Source: Paludibacter jiangxiensis (lineage in GTDB: Bacteria; Bacteroidota; Bacteroidia; Bacteroidales; Paludibacteraceae). Taken from it: a stretch of 64,000 nt of DNA. The stretch spans positions 496,001 through 560,000 of the forward strand of contig NZ_BDCR01000004.1 in assembly GCF_001618385.1 (NCBI RefSeq), written 5' to 3'. The position numbers were made by a program, and so were the translations under genes. Positions within the stretch are counted from its first letter, which is position 1; every line of letters starts with the position of its first letter. Below the pieces are notes generated by a model. That model was not told the origin of the DNA and searched no databases. It worked only from the letters and a program-made list of their open reading frames with translations. Of this stretch, positions 44,969 through 55,063 are shown piece after piece.

Positions 44969-45949
44969 TTATTTTTTTGCGGTGCTGAACCACGTGATAG
45001 CGTCAGCAATTGCAGGTTCGATAGGATGAATCACATAGCCTAATTCCTGTTCTGCTTTTTGCGAGCTATAATAGTGTGGTAACAAACTAAAAACAGCATC
45101 ATTCTTAGTTACTATGGGCTTTTTACCCCGTATCAACGCCAGCTTTTCCAGGGCGGATGCAGCCGACAATGTTATAAATGCTGGCAGCACTGCCAGTGGT
45201 TTTGGACGATGACACAGAACCGCCACCTTGTTGAAAAACGCCCGATACGTAAGATTATGACCAGCCAAAATATAGCGTTCTCCGCTACGTCCCTTTTCGG
45301 CCGCCAAAATTGCCCCCCGACACACATCTTTCACATCAACAAAGCTGTTACCTCCCGACGGCGCGAATAGACCTTTGTTTTTTAATACCTCGTGCACTAT
45401 TCGCGACGACGTCCCATGAGTATCGTATGCCCCGATCATAAAGCCGGGATTCACTATAACAATCTGTATATGAGCACTTTTATTTTGAAGTAAAAATTTT
45501 TCTGCTGCTAATTTTGTATCCGGATATGGGTTGCGAAGAGTTGCAAAATCATGCAAACTAATCTCGTTCGCAATTGCACTTTTCCCTTCAATCCCAATTG
45601 TATCTACCGAACTGATATGGACAAAACGCTGCACCCCCGCTTTACATGCGGCTTTAAACAAAGATTTGGTTCCCTCCACGTTCACCAGCTCCATTTGGCA
45701 CCGGTCTTTTTCAAGTGAAGAAACAATTGCGGCTGCATGAAATATCCAATCGACATCTTTACAAGCCCTCTCAAGCGATAATGCATCATTCAGATCACCT
45801 TCAAAGCACTCTGCCTGTGGATAATCTAAAGCAGCCCGTGCTACTCTTCCCTGTCGGCTCAAATAGCGAACACAATGGCCATCGTCGCACAACATGCGCA
45901 ACAGATTGCCACCCAGAAAACCGGTTGCTCCAGTTACTAGTACCCGCAT
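44969..45949 (-). CDS. NAD-dependent epimerase/dehydratase family protein
   Basis: A 326-residue extended short-chain dehydrogenase of the dihydroflavonol-reductase/HpnA-like group. Rossmann motif VLVTGATGFLGGNLLRML at the N-terminus, then DWIFHAAAIVS, HISSVDTIG and the catalytic YPDTK (YxxxK). The C-terminal half is the substrate-binding domain. It starts one base after lolD, so the two are cotranscribed. The substrate is unknown; sugar-nucleotide, sterol-like or aldehyde substrates are all possible. No hopanoid genes are near, so that role is not supported. Confidence 0.85.
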   Translation of the reverse strand: MRVLVTGATGFLGGNLLRMLCDDGHCVRYLSRQGRVARAALDYPQAECFEGDLNDALSLERACKDVDWIFHAAAIVSSLEKDRCQMELVNVEGTKSLFKAACKAGVQRFVHISSVDTIGIEGKSAIANEISLHDFATLRNPYPDTKLAAEKFLLQNKSAHIQIVIVNPGFMIGAYDTHGTSSRIVHEVLKNKGLFAPSGGNSFVDVKDVCRGAILAAEKGRSGERYILAGHNLTYRAFFNKVAVLCHRPKPLAVLPAFITLSAASALEKLALIRGKKPIVTKNDAVFSLLPHYYSSQKAEQELGYVIHPIEPAIADAITWFSTAKK

Positions 45950-45950
45950 A

Positions 45951-46607
45951 TCAGGAATCGTGAACCAGACCGTCTTTCATTGTAATAATACGGTCTGAAA
46001 GTGCGGATAGTTCTTTGTCGTGAGTCACAATGACAATAGTGAGGTTGAACTGATTGCGGACGTCAAAAAAGAGACGATGCAGCTCTTCTCTGTTCTTTGA
46101 ATCCAAGCTTCCCGATGGTTCATCGGCCAGAATTACCGACGGATGGTTCATCAGCGCTCTGGCTACGGCAACGCGCTGTTTTTCACCTCCGGAAAGCTCA
46201 TTTGGCTTATGAGTAAGCCGATCGTTCAATCCTAGGAAATCGAGAAGTTCTTTTGCCTCATTCTCAGTTTTCCGGAAGTTCTTTTTGGCAATCAGCGCTG
46301 GAAGCATTACATTTTCCAATGCTGAAAACTCAGGCAAAAGCTGATGAAACTGAAAAACGAAGCCTATATGTTGATTTCGAAAAAGAGACAATTCCCTTTG
46401 TTTCAACGAAAAGACATCCGTTCCATCAATTACAACGGATCCGTCATCAGGCCGATCGAGCGTTCCTACAATCTGCAACAACGTAGTTTTTCCTGCTCCA
46501 CTTGGCCCTACAATCGAAACAATTTCGCCTTTACTGACATGCAGGTCAACCCCTTTTAATACTTGCAGGGAACCAAAACTCTTTGTAATCTGATGCAACT
46601 GAATCAT
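45951..46607 (-). CDS. lolD: ABC transporter ATPase, LolD type
   Basis: A 218-residue ATPase of the LolD/MacB-like group, which powers release of lipoproteins from the inner membrane or other mechanotransport. Walker [11 protein letters not shown], the Q-loop [20 protein letters not shown], signature [17 protein letters not shown], Walker [13 protein letters not shown] and the H-loop VTHD are all intact. The permease (lolC/E-like) is not in the window, so it must lie elsewhere. It follows the lactonase gene after 19 bases and precedes the epimerase. Confidence 0.85.
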   Translation of the reverse strand: MIQLHQITKSFGSLQVLKGVDLHVSKGEIVSIVGPSGAGKTTLLQIVGTLDRPDDGSVVIDGTDVFSLKQRELSLFRNQHIGFVFQFHQLLPEFSALENVMLPALIAKKNFRKTENEAKELLDFLGLNDRLTHKPNELSGGEKQRVAVARALMNHPSVILADEPSGSLDSKNREELHRLFFDVRNQFNLTIVIVTHDKELSALSDRIITMKDGLVHDS

Positions 46608-46626
46608 AATGCCTTATTTTCAGAAA

Positions 46627-47721
46627 TCAATGTTTTATGTTTATAAATTTCATGCACACAGGATGGGAAACCGATACTTTTTCATTTACCGGAGATAACA
46701 TACCCGTTTGGTTATTTCTTTTGAAAACAACAATATCATTGCCATCCTGATTGGCTACGAGTAAAAACTTGCCGGTTGGATCAATGACAAAATTACGTGG
46801 TCGATTTATGCCCTGAGTTGCCCACCCAAGAGTCTTTAATGTTCCTGAAGCGTTATCAAAAGCATAAATCACAATACTGTTGTGTCCGCGATTAGAAGCG
46901 TACAAGAAACGGCCATCCGGAGAAAAATGAATATCCGCAGCTGAAGTTTTCATGGTGAAGCCGGAAGGTAACATAGTGGTATGAGACACTACATTAGTGA
47001 AAACTTGTGCGGAATCCCTCTTTATAATTGTCACTTTATTTGCTAATTCATTAGCCACCGCCATCCATTTGCCGGAAGCATCAAAATCTATGTGACGCGG
47101 CCCCATTCCTTTGGGAAGATTTACTTCTGCAAACGGCATCAGTTTGCCTTCCTCAATAGAATAGACCAACACCTTATCAAGCCCTAAATCTGCCGAATAG
47201 ATATATTTTCCTTTGGGATCAGGCAGAATGCAGTGTGCACGGATCACTTTGCCCCAATGTTTATCAACGGTTGCCAATGCTCCAATGCTACCGTCATTAT
47301 TCAATGGATAAAATGTCACCAATCCACTTCCATAGCTTGCAGCACCAAGCCATTTTCCGGCTTCAAGTTCGGCGATATAACAGCTATAACTTCCTTCGCC
47401 ACTTTGGCTGTTAATGAAGTTCAGCAACATTGATTTATCTATTGAGAAAGCCGATAAACAATAGGTTTTATCCTTTTCTCCAACCGTCCACAAGAATCGG
47501 TTGTCGGCAGAAACTGCTAAATAACTCGGGTTGTCAACACGTGCCGCTATTTCCGGAGTGGATAGTCTTCCGGAGACAGTATCCAACCAGCAACGATATA
47601 CTCCTTCGCTCCCCTCGCCCGTATATGTTCCAATAAAAAATGGTAATGAATTATTTTTTTGAGCAGATACCAATGAGATGGAAGCACATAACAACAACAA
47701 GCTTACAGTCTTTTTGATCAT
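46627..47721 (-). CDS. Secreted lactonase family protein (6-phosphogluconolactonase-like)
   Basis: A 364-residue beta-propeller protein of the bacterial YbhE-type lactonase family. The ATG at 47721 gives a signal peptide (MIKKTVSLLLLCASISLVSA followed by QKNN), so the protein is exported; the in-frame 27 residues before it do not look family-like. Blades are marked by FFIGTYTGEGSEGVYRCW, NPSYLAVSADNRFLWTVGE, MGPRHIDFDASGKWMAVANE and HFSPDGRFLYASNRGHNSIV. Export argues against the cytosolic pentose phosphate role implied by the family name. It is between deoC (13 bases upstream) and lolD. Confidence 0.85.
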   Translation of the reverse strand: MIKKTVSLLLLCASISLVSAQKNNSLPFFIGTYTGEGSEGVYRCWLDTVSGRLSTPEIAARVDNPSYLAVSADNRFLWTVGEKDKTYCLSAFSIDKSMLLNFINSQSGEGSYSCYIAELEAGKWLGAASYGSGLVTFYPLNNDGSIGALATVDKHWGKVIRAHCILPDPKGKYIYSADLGLDKVLVYSIEEGKLMPFAEVNLPKGMGPRHIDFDASGKWMAVANELANKVTIIKRDSAQVFTNVVSHTTMLPSGFTMKTSAADIHFSPDGRFLYASNRGHNSIVIYAFDNASGTLKTLGWATQGINRPRNFVIDPTGKFLLVANQDGNDIVVFKRNNQTGMLSPVNEKVSVSHPVCMKFINIKH

Positions 47722-47734
47722 CAGAGTTTTATAT

Positions 47735-48613
47735 TTAGAAATACGAAACTGTTTTACCGTAAATATCCGACAGCAAATTGTTGGCAAGACGGCTAGCGCC
47801 AAAACGGAACAGTTTATTATTCAGCCATTCATCACCAAGAACCTCTTTTACAATGGTATAGTATTTCACAGCATCTTCAGTCGTGGAAATACCTCCTGCC
47901 GGTTTGAAACCTACCTTCTGTCCTGTCTTATTATAGAATTCTTTAATAGCTCCGCACATTACGTAAGCAGCTTCCAAGGTAGCCGCAGGAGACATCTTAC
48001 CTGTCGACGTTTTGATAAAGTCAGCTCCGGCTGCCATTGCAATTAACGATGCTTTCTTAATATTTTCGGCAGACACCAAAGCTCCCGTTTCCAGAATAAC
48101 TTTTAAGTGAGCATCACGACAAGTTGCTTTCAGTTCATCCAGTTCTTCGTACAATTCTTCATAATTGCCTTCCAGAAATTTACCAACCGAAATCACCACG
48201 TCAATTTCAGAAGCGCCATCGCTCACAGCCATAGCAGTTTCTGCAATCTTGACTTCAAGGAAAGTCTGAGAAGAAGGGAAACCAGCCGAAACAGCCGCTA
48301 TACCCAATGGGAATTTCAACCTTTCTTTGACGGTCTTTGCAAACGATGGGTAAACGCAAATTGCAGCCACAGAAGGCATATCCGGAAATTCGCCGGGAAA
48401 CGCATTTACTTTATCCACAAAGGCTTCTATAGAAGAAGTACTATCTGAGGTATTGAGTGATGTCAGATCTATCAGATTAAAGCAAGTCTTATACACTTCT
48501 GTTGTAGCATTTGCTGTAGCTTTTTCTGACAACAATTTCGATACTGATTCTTTTACCTGATCATCGTTCAAGTTGCAGGTATATTCTTTAAACAACGCGT
48601 TAAAATCTCTCAT
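47735..48613 (-). CDS. deoC: Deoxyribose-phosphate aldolase
   Basis: Cleaves 2-deoxyribose 5-phosphate to glyceraldehyde 3-phosphate and acetaldehyde in deoxynucleoside breakdown. The 292 residues are a class I TIM-barrel aldolase: IDVVISVGKFLEG (conserved Asp), LKVILETGAL and the Schiff-base Lys in ADFIKTSTGKMSPAATL, then VGFKPAGGIST. It is longer than the E. coli enzyme by about 30 residues at the N-terminus. The lactonase gene follows after 13 bases, giving a probable deoC-lactonase-lolD-epimerase transcript. Confidence 0.94.
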   Translation of the reverse strand: MRDFNALFKEYTCNLNDDQVKESVSKLLSEKATANATTEVYKTCFNLIDLTSLNTSDSTSSIEAFVDKVNAFPGEFPDMPSVAAICVYPSFAKTVKERLKFPLGIAAVSAGFPSSQTFLEVKIAETAMAVSDGASEIDVVISVGKFLEGNYEELYEELDELKATCRDAHLKVILETGALVSAENIKKASLIAMAAGADFIKTSTGKMSPAATLEAAYVMCGAIKEFYNKTGQKVGFKPAGGISTTEDAVKYYTIVKEVLGDEWLNNKLFRFGASRLANNLLSDIYGKTVSYF

Positions 48614-48770
48614 GAGTCAATAATTTGAGTATAAACTTGATAAGTTCAGGCATTTTGCCAATGACCTTATCCGGGTTAAAATTGAAGATAAATAAACGAG
48701 TCAAAAACAAGGGTATTTCAAAGAAAAATCAGATAAAAATTTTCGAGACTAAAAAACAAGAAAATGATTA

Positions 48771-48899
48771 TCAAACATTTGCCTTAACTATACCCGTAAT
48801 GGCTTCGTATACATGCAAAGGTATCACTTTTTTGGGATTTACCATATAAATACGACGAGCATTCATCGTTTTCAATTTGCCTAAAACAGGGTATAACAT
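48771..48899 (-). pseudogene. Possible gene remnant
   Basis: The last 42 codons of a minus-strand frame that is open for about 70 codons without an upstream start codon. The residues are mixed and gene-like (ARRIYMVNPKKVIPLHVYEA), but there is no ribosome site or family match. It may be the tail of a deleted gene or chance. Confidence 0.2.
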
Positions 48900-48968
48900 C
48901 AGTACATCCCATTTTTGTTCAAGACAAAAAAGATAACCGCAAGCATCAATATAATGAATTAAAATGGT

Positions 48969-48976
48969 TATTTTTG
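48969..48976 (+). promoter_or_regulatory. Possible -7 box for the amino acid permease
   Basis: TATTTTTG fits TAnnTTTG, 82 bases before the permease ATG; no clear -33 partner. Confidence 0.35.
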
Positions 48977-49058
48977 CAAGTAATTTGTATCGAATTATTC
49001 ATTTCAACACCAATTTTATTAGCAAAGTGTAGCTTTTACTCCCGATAACAATATTATT

Positions 49059-50513
49059 ATGATAAAAGATCTCTTCATTAAAAAGACGTTAGCACAGCTT
49101 GACGAACAAGCTGACAGTAAACACAATGAGCTTCGTCGTCATCTGGGTCCTGTCAATCTCACATTATTGGGAATTGGCTGCGTGATTGGAGCCGGAATAT
49201 TTGTGCTTACCGGTACAGCAGCTGCATTACACGCAGGACCTGCTATTGCCTTATCATTCATCATCTCAGCTTTCGGATGTCTTTTGGCTGGTTTGTGTTA
49301 TGCCGAATTTGCTTCAATGATTCCCGTTTCCGGCAGTGCATATACCTATGGTTATGCCACCATGGGTGAATTTATCGCCTGGATTATCGGATGGGATTTG
49401 ATTTTAGAATATCTTTTCGGCTCCGCAACAGTTGCAGTTGGCTGGTCCGGCTATGTAAGCAGTCTTTTAGCCGATGTAGGACTTCATCTTCCCAGTGCGA
49501 TATGCCAAAGCCCGTTTGTTTTTGATGCAGAAGGATGGCACACCACCGGAGCTATCATAAACTTTCCTGCCGTGTTCATTGTAGCATTAATGACCACCCT
49601 ATTGGTTATAGGCATCAAAGAATCGGCAAAGTTCAACAACATCATTGTAATGATCAAGGTAATTGTCATTCTGCTCTTTATCGGATTTGGCATAGCATAT
49701 ATAGACACGCACAACTGGACTCCGTTTATTCCTGCAAGCACAGGTCCGGGCGAATTTGGATGGTCTGGTATTTTAACCGGAGCCGGAGTGGTTTTTTTCG
49801 CTTATATCGGCTTCGATGCCGTATCGACCACATCACAGGAAGCAATCAACCCGAAACGAGATATGCCTATCGGCATTTTAGCGTCTCTCATAGTGTGTAC
49901 CATTCTCTACATCGCCGTCAGCCTCACATTGACCGGGATTGTCAACTACAAAGATTTAAATGTACCGGCTCCTATTGCTCTTGCGATAGATACGGCAGGA
50001 CAAGGTCTTGCATGGCTTCGTCCAATCATCAAAATCGGTGCTATTGCAGGTTTGAGTTCGGTTGTTTTGGTCTTGCTGCTGGGGCAATCAAGAGTATTCT
50101 TCTCGATGGCAAGCGACGGGTTACTGTGGAAAAGCTTTGCCAAAGTTCACCCCAAATTCAAAACTCCTTATATAACAACTATTGTCACAGGCTGTTTTGC
50201 CGCTTTTTTTGCAGGACTTTTTCCTATTGGGTTGTTAGGAGAACTGGTCTCAATAGGCACGCTCCTTGCTTTTGTAATTGTATGTATCGGGATTATCATA
50301 CTGCGCAAAACAGAACCGGATGCCCCCCGCGCATTCAAAACTCCATGGGTACCTGTCATTCCAATTTTGGGCGCATTAGTTTGTTTTGTTCAAATGGCAT
50401 CCTTACCAAAAGACACCTGGTATCGTTTGTTCGGATGGATGGCGATAGGATTTATCATCTATTTCACATACAGCCGTAAACACAGCAAAACAAGGCAATA
50501 CCGTCAAGAATAA
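49059..50513 (+). CDS. APC family amino acid permease
   Basis: A 484-residue inner-membrane transporter with about twelve hydrophobic segments, of the cationic amino acid/YhdG-like branch of the APC superfamily. Family features are the first-helix IGCVIGAGIFVLTGTAA, SGSAYTYGYATMGEFIAWI in the third-helix region and FFAYIGFDAVSTTSQEAINP with the conserved acidic residue. The hydrophobic C-terminal segments end in a short basic tail. The substrate is unknown. It stands alone and ends at a long hairpin shared with convergent porZ. Confidence 0.9.
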   Translation: MIKDLFIKKTLAQLDEQADSKHNELRRHLGPVNLTLLGIGCVIGAGIFVLTGTAAALHAGPAIALSFIISAFGCLLAGLCYAEFASMIPVSGSAYTYGYATMGEFIAWIIGWDLILEYLFGSATVAVGWSGYVSSLLADVGLHLPSAICQSPFVFDAEGWHTTGAIINFPAVFIVALMTTLLVIGIKESAKFNNIIVMIKVIVILLFIGFGIAYIDTHNWTPFIPASTGPGEFGWSGILTGAGVVFFAYIGFDAVSTTSQEAINPKRDMPIGILASLIVCTILYIAVSLTLTGIVNYKDLNVPAPIALAIDTAGQGLAWLRPIIKIGAIAGLSSVVLVLLLGQSRVFFSMASDGLLWKSFAKVHPKFKTPYITTIVTGCFAAFFAGLFPIGLLGELVSIGTLLAFVIVCIGIIILRKTEPDAPRAFKTPWVPVIPILGALVCFVQMASLPKDTWYRLFGWMAIGFIIYFTYSRKHSKTRQYRQE

Positions 50514-50528
50514 GCGTACAATAGAAAT

Positions 50529-50572
50529 AACAAGGGAGGACTTGAAGCTAAATTATCAAGTCCTCCCTTGTT
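50529..50572. terminator. Long bidirectional hairpin between the permease and porZ
   Basis: Perfect 17-base arms (50529-50545 and 50556-50572) around a 10-base loop, placed between the stops of two convergent genes. Both flanks are AT-rich rather than pure T tracts. It could end transcription in both directions. Confidence 0.75.
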
Positions 50573-50589
50573 ATTTTACCGGGTCTATT

Positions 50590-52938
50590 TTATTGAATAA
50601 CCAATATTTTCGTCATCCCCGACTGACTTCCATCCGGAGAGACTGCCAAAACAAGGTATACACCTGTACTTACTCGTTTACCACCTGCACGTTTTCCGTT
50701 CCAGGTAGCTATTCCTCCATTCGAAGTAGTCTCATAAACAAGATTACCCGCAACATCTGTTATTTTAACAACAGATCCGGTAATCAATCCGGTAATCGTA
50801 ATCAAACCTTCATACGTTTCTCTTACAGGATTCGGATATGCATACATCGTATCAAATACAGAACTACCTTTATTGGCGTCCGTCTGATATGATATCAATC
50901 CCTGATCTGTGCCTATAAACAATTCTCCGGTTGCTTGATTTAATTCTAACGAAATTATATTATCAGACAAAAGCGGACTATTGGCAGCCGTAAAATGAGC
51001 AATAGTCGCCGTTCCATCTTCCGAAACTAAATAAAGACCCGACGTCACAGTTCCAATCCATTTGCGGTTTGCACCATCAACTACAATAGAAGTTACCTGC
51101 TCTGTACCCAGCAGATAATCGGCATTATTTGTCCCGTCATTCCTTGGAATCTTAATGCGGGAAATAGTAAAATTGGGAGAAAAAGCTTTATCAGGATTGG
51201 AAATCACAATGGGCCCCTTGCCTGTTCCAATCCATATCTTATTGTTTTTATCCTGTACAAGACACCTGTAGTAATCCGAAGCAAAAGCGTTGCCATCCTG
51301 ATCAAAGAAAGAGGTATAAAATGCTTTCTTATCATCTGAAGTATCATCCAACGTGCCATTATCGTCGAAAACAAAAACGCCCTGGTTGATTCGGGCAATA
51401 TTACCCCATTTCCGGTTTGAATTCAGGTTATCAACCAATATTCCCTGCACATTTGTTTTGTTCGAAATAAGCTCAAACGGATATGATTTTACGATCCCCG
51501 CTGGTGTCAGATATTTAATGCTATTGCTCACAAGAGAATTAGTAAACCAAAGATTCCCGGCTTTATCAAAAGCAAGGCCGTCCAAACGCTGATAATACAA
51601 TTCCAGGCTTTGTCCCGGGAAAATTGATTCTATACCATTGTTCTTACTATTGTACCATTTATAAAACTTATTATCCTTGAATTCATACAATCCCATTCCG
51701 TAGGAAGATGTAAAGAAATGGGTATTGTCTTTTGGATCTACTGCTATCGAAATAAAATCATACACCGGCAAGGTCGGCACATTTGTTTGAGCCGCAATCG
51801 AAGTTCCTGAAATATAGCTCCATTCGTTATTTTCGAACATCATTACTGATGCCGGATGCTTATATTGTGATGCCCATCCACCACCAGGGACAACAAACAA
51901 TTTATCTCCCGCAAATGTCATTTTCCATGCATTATTATCAAAAGGCCCGGCCGGTTTGAATTTATTAGCAGCCACGCCTGCCGCATCCGCTTCCACAATA
52001 CCGTCCGAATCTCCATTTACATACCAATATTTTTTTAAGGTCGGATCATACGTAATCATTTGAGGGGCAAGATTTTCCAGTGTGGATAAAGTAAGATTCT
52101 CATCGTACACGTAAATAGTTGATGTCGCATCCGAAATAAAATAAAGCTTTGTACCCTCTGTCTGCATTCGAGCAATACCGGAAAAAGAACCTACAGCGTC
52201 CCAGACAGCCCCATCTACGGACTTGTATACAACCCCGTTTTGCAGCAACCATAATGCATTTGAAAACGCTATCAGATTATTGTTGGTACCCGTAGGAATT
52301 GTTGATACATTACTCCAGGCCTGATAATTTGCAAGATTATGATCGACAGCATTGGCCTGCATTAGTCCGGAAGCTGTGAGTGCATAGATCTTGCCGCCAA
52401 ATACAGCAGTGGCCAACACAGAGACATTACTTCCATTTGAACCTATGACATAATTATCTGCAATCTCCTTTTTCACTAAATTGACTACCAAAATTCCAAA
52501 TTTACACGAAAGATATGCATAATCCCCATTGAAAGATATGCTATTCAGTGTTTTATCGATAGAAGTCAGTTTATCATGGAATTCGGGAATATTGGCAATG
52601 CCATATTCGGAATACAGATCAATATTGGCATCCGAATAAACAATCAGAAGTTGGTTATGCGATTTATCATACGCTATCGCATTGATCCCATTATCGCTAA
52701 GACCTGTAATTTTGGAATACTCTTCAATACTTTGATCTGCTTTATTAACAGAAAAGAGGGCACCGGAACTAATGGCAAAAACTTTTTGTGGAGTCAATGC
52801 CAGTTGATTGGTCGCATTATACGCAAAGTAAGCACACCACTTCCCCATCTCTGTTTGAGAATTGGCTATAACATTACTTACCAGCACAATACATAAGAGT
52901 GCAATAATTTTAAAGGTATCTCCGGATAATTTTTTCAT
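50590..52938 (-). CDS. porZ: Type IX secretion system protein PorZ
   Basis: A 782-residue exported protein. A signal peptide (IIALLCIVLVSNVIANS) is followed by GKWCAYFAYNATNQLA and YSKITGLSDNGINAIAYDKS, typical of PorZ. Then come two beta-propeller regions with two-component-regulator-type repeats such as GNLWFTNS, NKIWIGTGKGPIV and NRKWIGTVTSGLYLV. It ends with a type A C-terminal secretion domain (YPNPVRE, KITDVAGNLVYE, STGVYLVLA). PorZ acts at the cell surface in the type IX attachment complex. Standing alone, it supports, together with porQ, a functional type IX system in this organism. Confidence 0.85.
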   Translation of the reverse strand: MKKLSGDTFKIIALLCIVLVSNVIANSQTEMGKWCAYFAYNATNQLALTPQKVFAISSGALFSVNKADQSIEEYSKITGLSDNGINAIAYDKSHNQLLIVYSDANIDLYSEYGIANIPEFHDKLTSIDKTLNSISFNGDYAYLSCKFGILVVNLVKKEIADNYVIGSNGSNVSVLATAVFGGKIYALTASGLMQANAVDHNLANYQAWSNVSTIPTGTNNNLIAFSNALWLLQNGVVYKSVDGAVWDAVGSFSGIARMQTEGTKLYFISDATSTIYVYDENLTLSTLENLAPQMITYDPTLKKYWYVNGDSDGIVEADAAGVAANKFKPAGPFDNNAWKMTFAGDKLFVVPGGGWASQYKHPASVMMFENNEWSYISGTSIAAQTNVPTLPVYDFISIAVDPKDNTHFFTSSYGMGLYEFKDNKFYKWYNSKNNGIESIFPGQSLELYYQRLDGLAFDKAGNLWFTNSLVSNSIKYLTPAGIVKSYPFELISNKTNVQGILVDNLNSNRKWGNIARINQGVFVFDDNGTLDDTSDDKKAFYTSFFDQDGNAFASDYYRCLVQDKNNKIWIGTGKGPIVISNPDKAFSPNFTISRIKIPRNDGTNNADYLLGTEQVTSIVVDGANRKWIGTVTSGLYLVSEDGTATIAHFTAANSPLLSDNIISLELNQATGELFIGTDQGLISYQTDANKGSSVFDTMYAYPNPVRETYEGLITITGLITGSVVKITDVAGNLVYETTSNGGIATWNGKRAGGKRVSTGVYLVLAVSPDGSQSGMTKILVIQ

Positions 52939-53020
52939 TTACAAACGCAGTTTAGTTATACCGGCACAAACTCCCACAAATATATAAATTTATTCCACTG
53001 ATTATGAGCAAAAAACAACA

Positions 53021-53059
53021 AAAAAAGCGTCGCAACTCAAATTATTAGAGTCGCGACGC
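53021..53059 (-). terminator. Terminator of thrS
   Basis: On the minus strand GCGTCGCGACTC and GAGTTGCGACGC pair with a single G-U wobble around a nine-base loop, then a T tract of about six. Confidence 0.87.
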
Positions 53060-53084
53060 CTATTCAGTTATCTTTCAGTATAAA

Positions 53085-55025
53085 TTAATATACATTCATC
53101 ATTTTAGCAACTTCGGTATTAATCATTGCTGCAAATTCTTCGGGCGTCATTGTTCCCTTATCACCTTCGCCTTGCTTACGAACGGCAACTACTCCAGTTT
53201 CCATTTCCTTTTCGCCAACAACTAATAAATAAGGGATACGTTTCAACTCGTTATCACGGATTTTACGTCCTATTTTTTCATTACGGTCATCTACCGTCAC
53301 GCGAACATCCTGCAAGAAGAGTTCTTTAGCAACTTTACGGGCATAATCGTTGAATTTTTCACTGATTGGCAATACTACCACCTGATCAGGAGTCAACCAC
53401 AATGGGAATTTACCAGCTGTATGTTCTATTAATACTGCAACAAAACGTTCCATTGAGCCGAACGGTGCACGGTGTATCATCACAGGACGATGCTTTTGGT
53501 TATCTTCGCCGGTATATTCCAGTTCAAAACGTTCAGGCAGGTTGTAATCCACCTGAATGGTTCCTAACTGCCAACGACGACCGATAGCATCTTTCACCAT
53601 AAAGTCAAGTTTTGGGCCATAGAACGCAGCTTCACCAAGTTCCACTTTAGCCTTCAACCCTTTTTCTTCGCAAGCCTCAATAATAGCACGTTCCGCTTTG
53701 TCCCAATTTTCGTCCGAACCAATATATTTTTCTCTGTTGTTCGGATCGCGCAAAGATATCTGAGCCTCAAAGTTTTTGAAATCCAAAGCATTGAAAATGA
53801 TAAAAATAATATCCATTACTTTCAAAAATTCGTCTTTCAACTGATCGGGACGGCAGAAAAGGTGAGCATCATCCTGAGTAAAACTCCGTACACGGGTAAG
53901 ACCATGCAATTCACCACTTTGCTCGTAGCGATATACGGTACCGAATTCAGCAAAACGCAAAGGAAGATCTTTATAAGAACGCGGTTTGAACTTGTAAACT
54001 TCACAGTGGTGAGGGCAGTTCATCGGCTTCAACAGATACTCTTCTCCTTCTTCCGGAGTATGTATGGGTTGGAATGAATCTTTTCCATATTTTGCGTAGT
54101 GACCAGAAGTAACATACAGCTGTTTGTTTCCAATATGCGGAGTAATAACCTGTTGGTAATCGAAACGACGTTGGATTTGTTTCAGGAAGTCTTCCAGACG
54201 AAGACGCAAAGCTGTACCGCGTGGTAACCAAAGAGGCAACCCTTTTCCTACTGTTTCTGAGAACATGAATAATTCCAGTTCCTTACCGATTTTACGGTGA
54301 TCGCGTTTTTTAGCTTCTTCCAAAAGAACCAGATATTCATCCAGCATTTTCTTTTTCGGGAAAGTAATACCGTAGATACGAGTCAACTGTTTACGTTTTT
54401 CGTCTCCACGCCAGTATGCACCTGCAACACTCAGCAACTTAATAGCTTTAATTTCGCCGGTATTTGGCAAGTGCGGACCACGGCACAAATCGGTAAAATC
54501 ACCCTGAGAATACAACGTGATAGTACCATCAGCTAGGTCGCTGATAAGTTCTGTTTTATACTCGTCTCCTTTGTCATTGAAAAGTTGAAGGGCATCACCT
54601 TTAGAGATATCTTTACGAACGATAGCCTCTTTTTTAGCTGCCAATTCAATCATTTTTGCCTCAATAGCAGGAAGATCATTTTCTTTAATAACTGTTTCAC
54701 CCGGATCGACATCATAGTAGAAACCGTTTTCGATAGCCGGACCTATTCCGAACTTAATGCCCGGATAAAGAGCCTGCAAAGCTTCTGCCATCAAGTGAGC
54801 TGAAGAGTGCCAGAAAGCGTGTTTACCCTCTTCATCATCCCACTTATGCAATTTAATAGAAGCATCCGCTTCAATAGGACGGGTGAGATCCCAAATTTGT
54901 TCGTTTACACTAATGGCCAACACCTCTTGAGCCAAACGAGAGCTGATACTTTCAGCTAATTGTTGTCCGGTAATGCCTTTTTCAAACTGGCGAACCGAAC
55001 CGTCGGGAAATGTGATATTAATCAT
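53085..55025 (-). CDS. thrS: Threonine-tRNA ligase
   Basis: Class II synthetase charging tRNA-Thr. The 646 residues have the full bacterial layout: TGS domain (1-65), the editing domain with [11 protein letters not shown] near residue 75, then the catalytic core with the zinc-ligand Cys in [13 protein letters not shown]. The motif 2 segment [20 protein letters not shown] and motif 3 near [14 protein letters not shown] follow. A C-terminal anticodon domain (from about 540) completes it. It is transcribed from its own promoter, directly downstream of the tRNA-Thr gene on the same strand. No T-box-like leader is apparent in the short upstream region. Confidence 0.97.
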   Translation of the reverse strand: MINITFPDGSVRQFEKGITGQQLAESISSRLAQEVLAISVNEQIWDLTRPIEADASIKLHKWDDEEGKHAFWHSSAHLMAEALQALYPGIKFGIGPAIENGFYYDVDPGETVIKENDLPAIEAKMIELAAKKEAIVRKDISKGDALQLFNDKGDEYKTELISDLADGTITLYSQGDFTDLCRGPHLPNTGEIKAIKLLSVAGAYWRGDEKRKQLTRIYGITFPKKKMLDEYLVLLEEAKKRDHRKIGKELELFMFSETVGKGLPLWLPRGTALRLRLEDFLKQIQRRFDYQQVITPHIGNKQLYVTSGHYAKYGKDSFQPIHTPEEGEEYLLKPMNCPHHCEVYKFKPRSYKDLPLRFAEFGTVYRYEQSGELHGLTRVRSFTQDDAHLFCRPDQLKDEFLKVMDIIFIIFNALDFKNFEAQISLRDPNNREKYIGSDENWDKAERAIIEACEEKGLKAKVELGEAAFYGPKLDFMVKDAIGRRWQLGTIQVDYNLPERFELEYTGEDNQKHRPVMIHRAPFGSMERFVAVLIEHTAGKFPLWLTPDQVVVLPISEKFNDYARKVAKELFLQDVRVTVDDRNEKIGRKIRDNELKRIPYLLVVGEKEMETGVVAVRKQGEGDKGTMTPEEFAAMINTEVAKMMNVY

Positions 55026-55063
55026 GTTTTTTGAACCTTACAAATGGTTTTTATTTAATGATG

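Larger units (their letters stand above)
48614..49058. other. Spacer between deoC and the amino acid permease
   Basis: 445 bases without a secure gene. A minus-strand frame stays open for about 70 codons to a stop at 48771; from its first ATG (48899) it would encode 42 residues (MLYPVLGKLK...GIVKANV). It matches nothing I recognise and may be a decayed 3' end. A -7-like TATTTTTG lies at 48969-48976 on the plus strand. Confidence 0.55.

Noticed and set aside
48625-48849. A 74-codon plus-strand frame between deoC and the permease
   Set aside because: It begins at a TTG, has no ribosome site, a Lys/Ile-rich sequence typical of AT-rich non-coding DNA and no family resemblance.
49535-50479. A long (314-codon) second plus-strand frame inside the amino acid permease gene
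   Set aside because: Its translation is rich in His, Arg, Ser and Cys with no hydrophobic pattern, while the permease frame has clear family motifs; it is a frame shadow.
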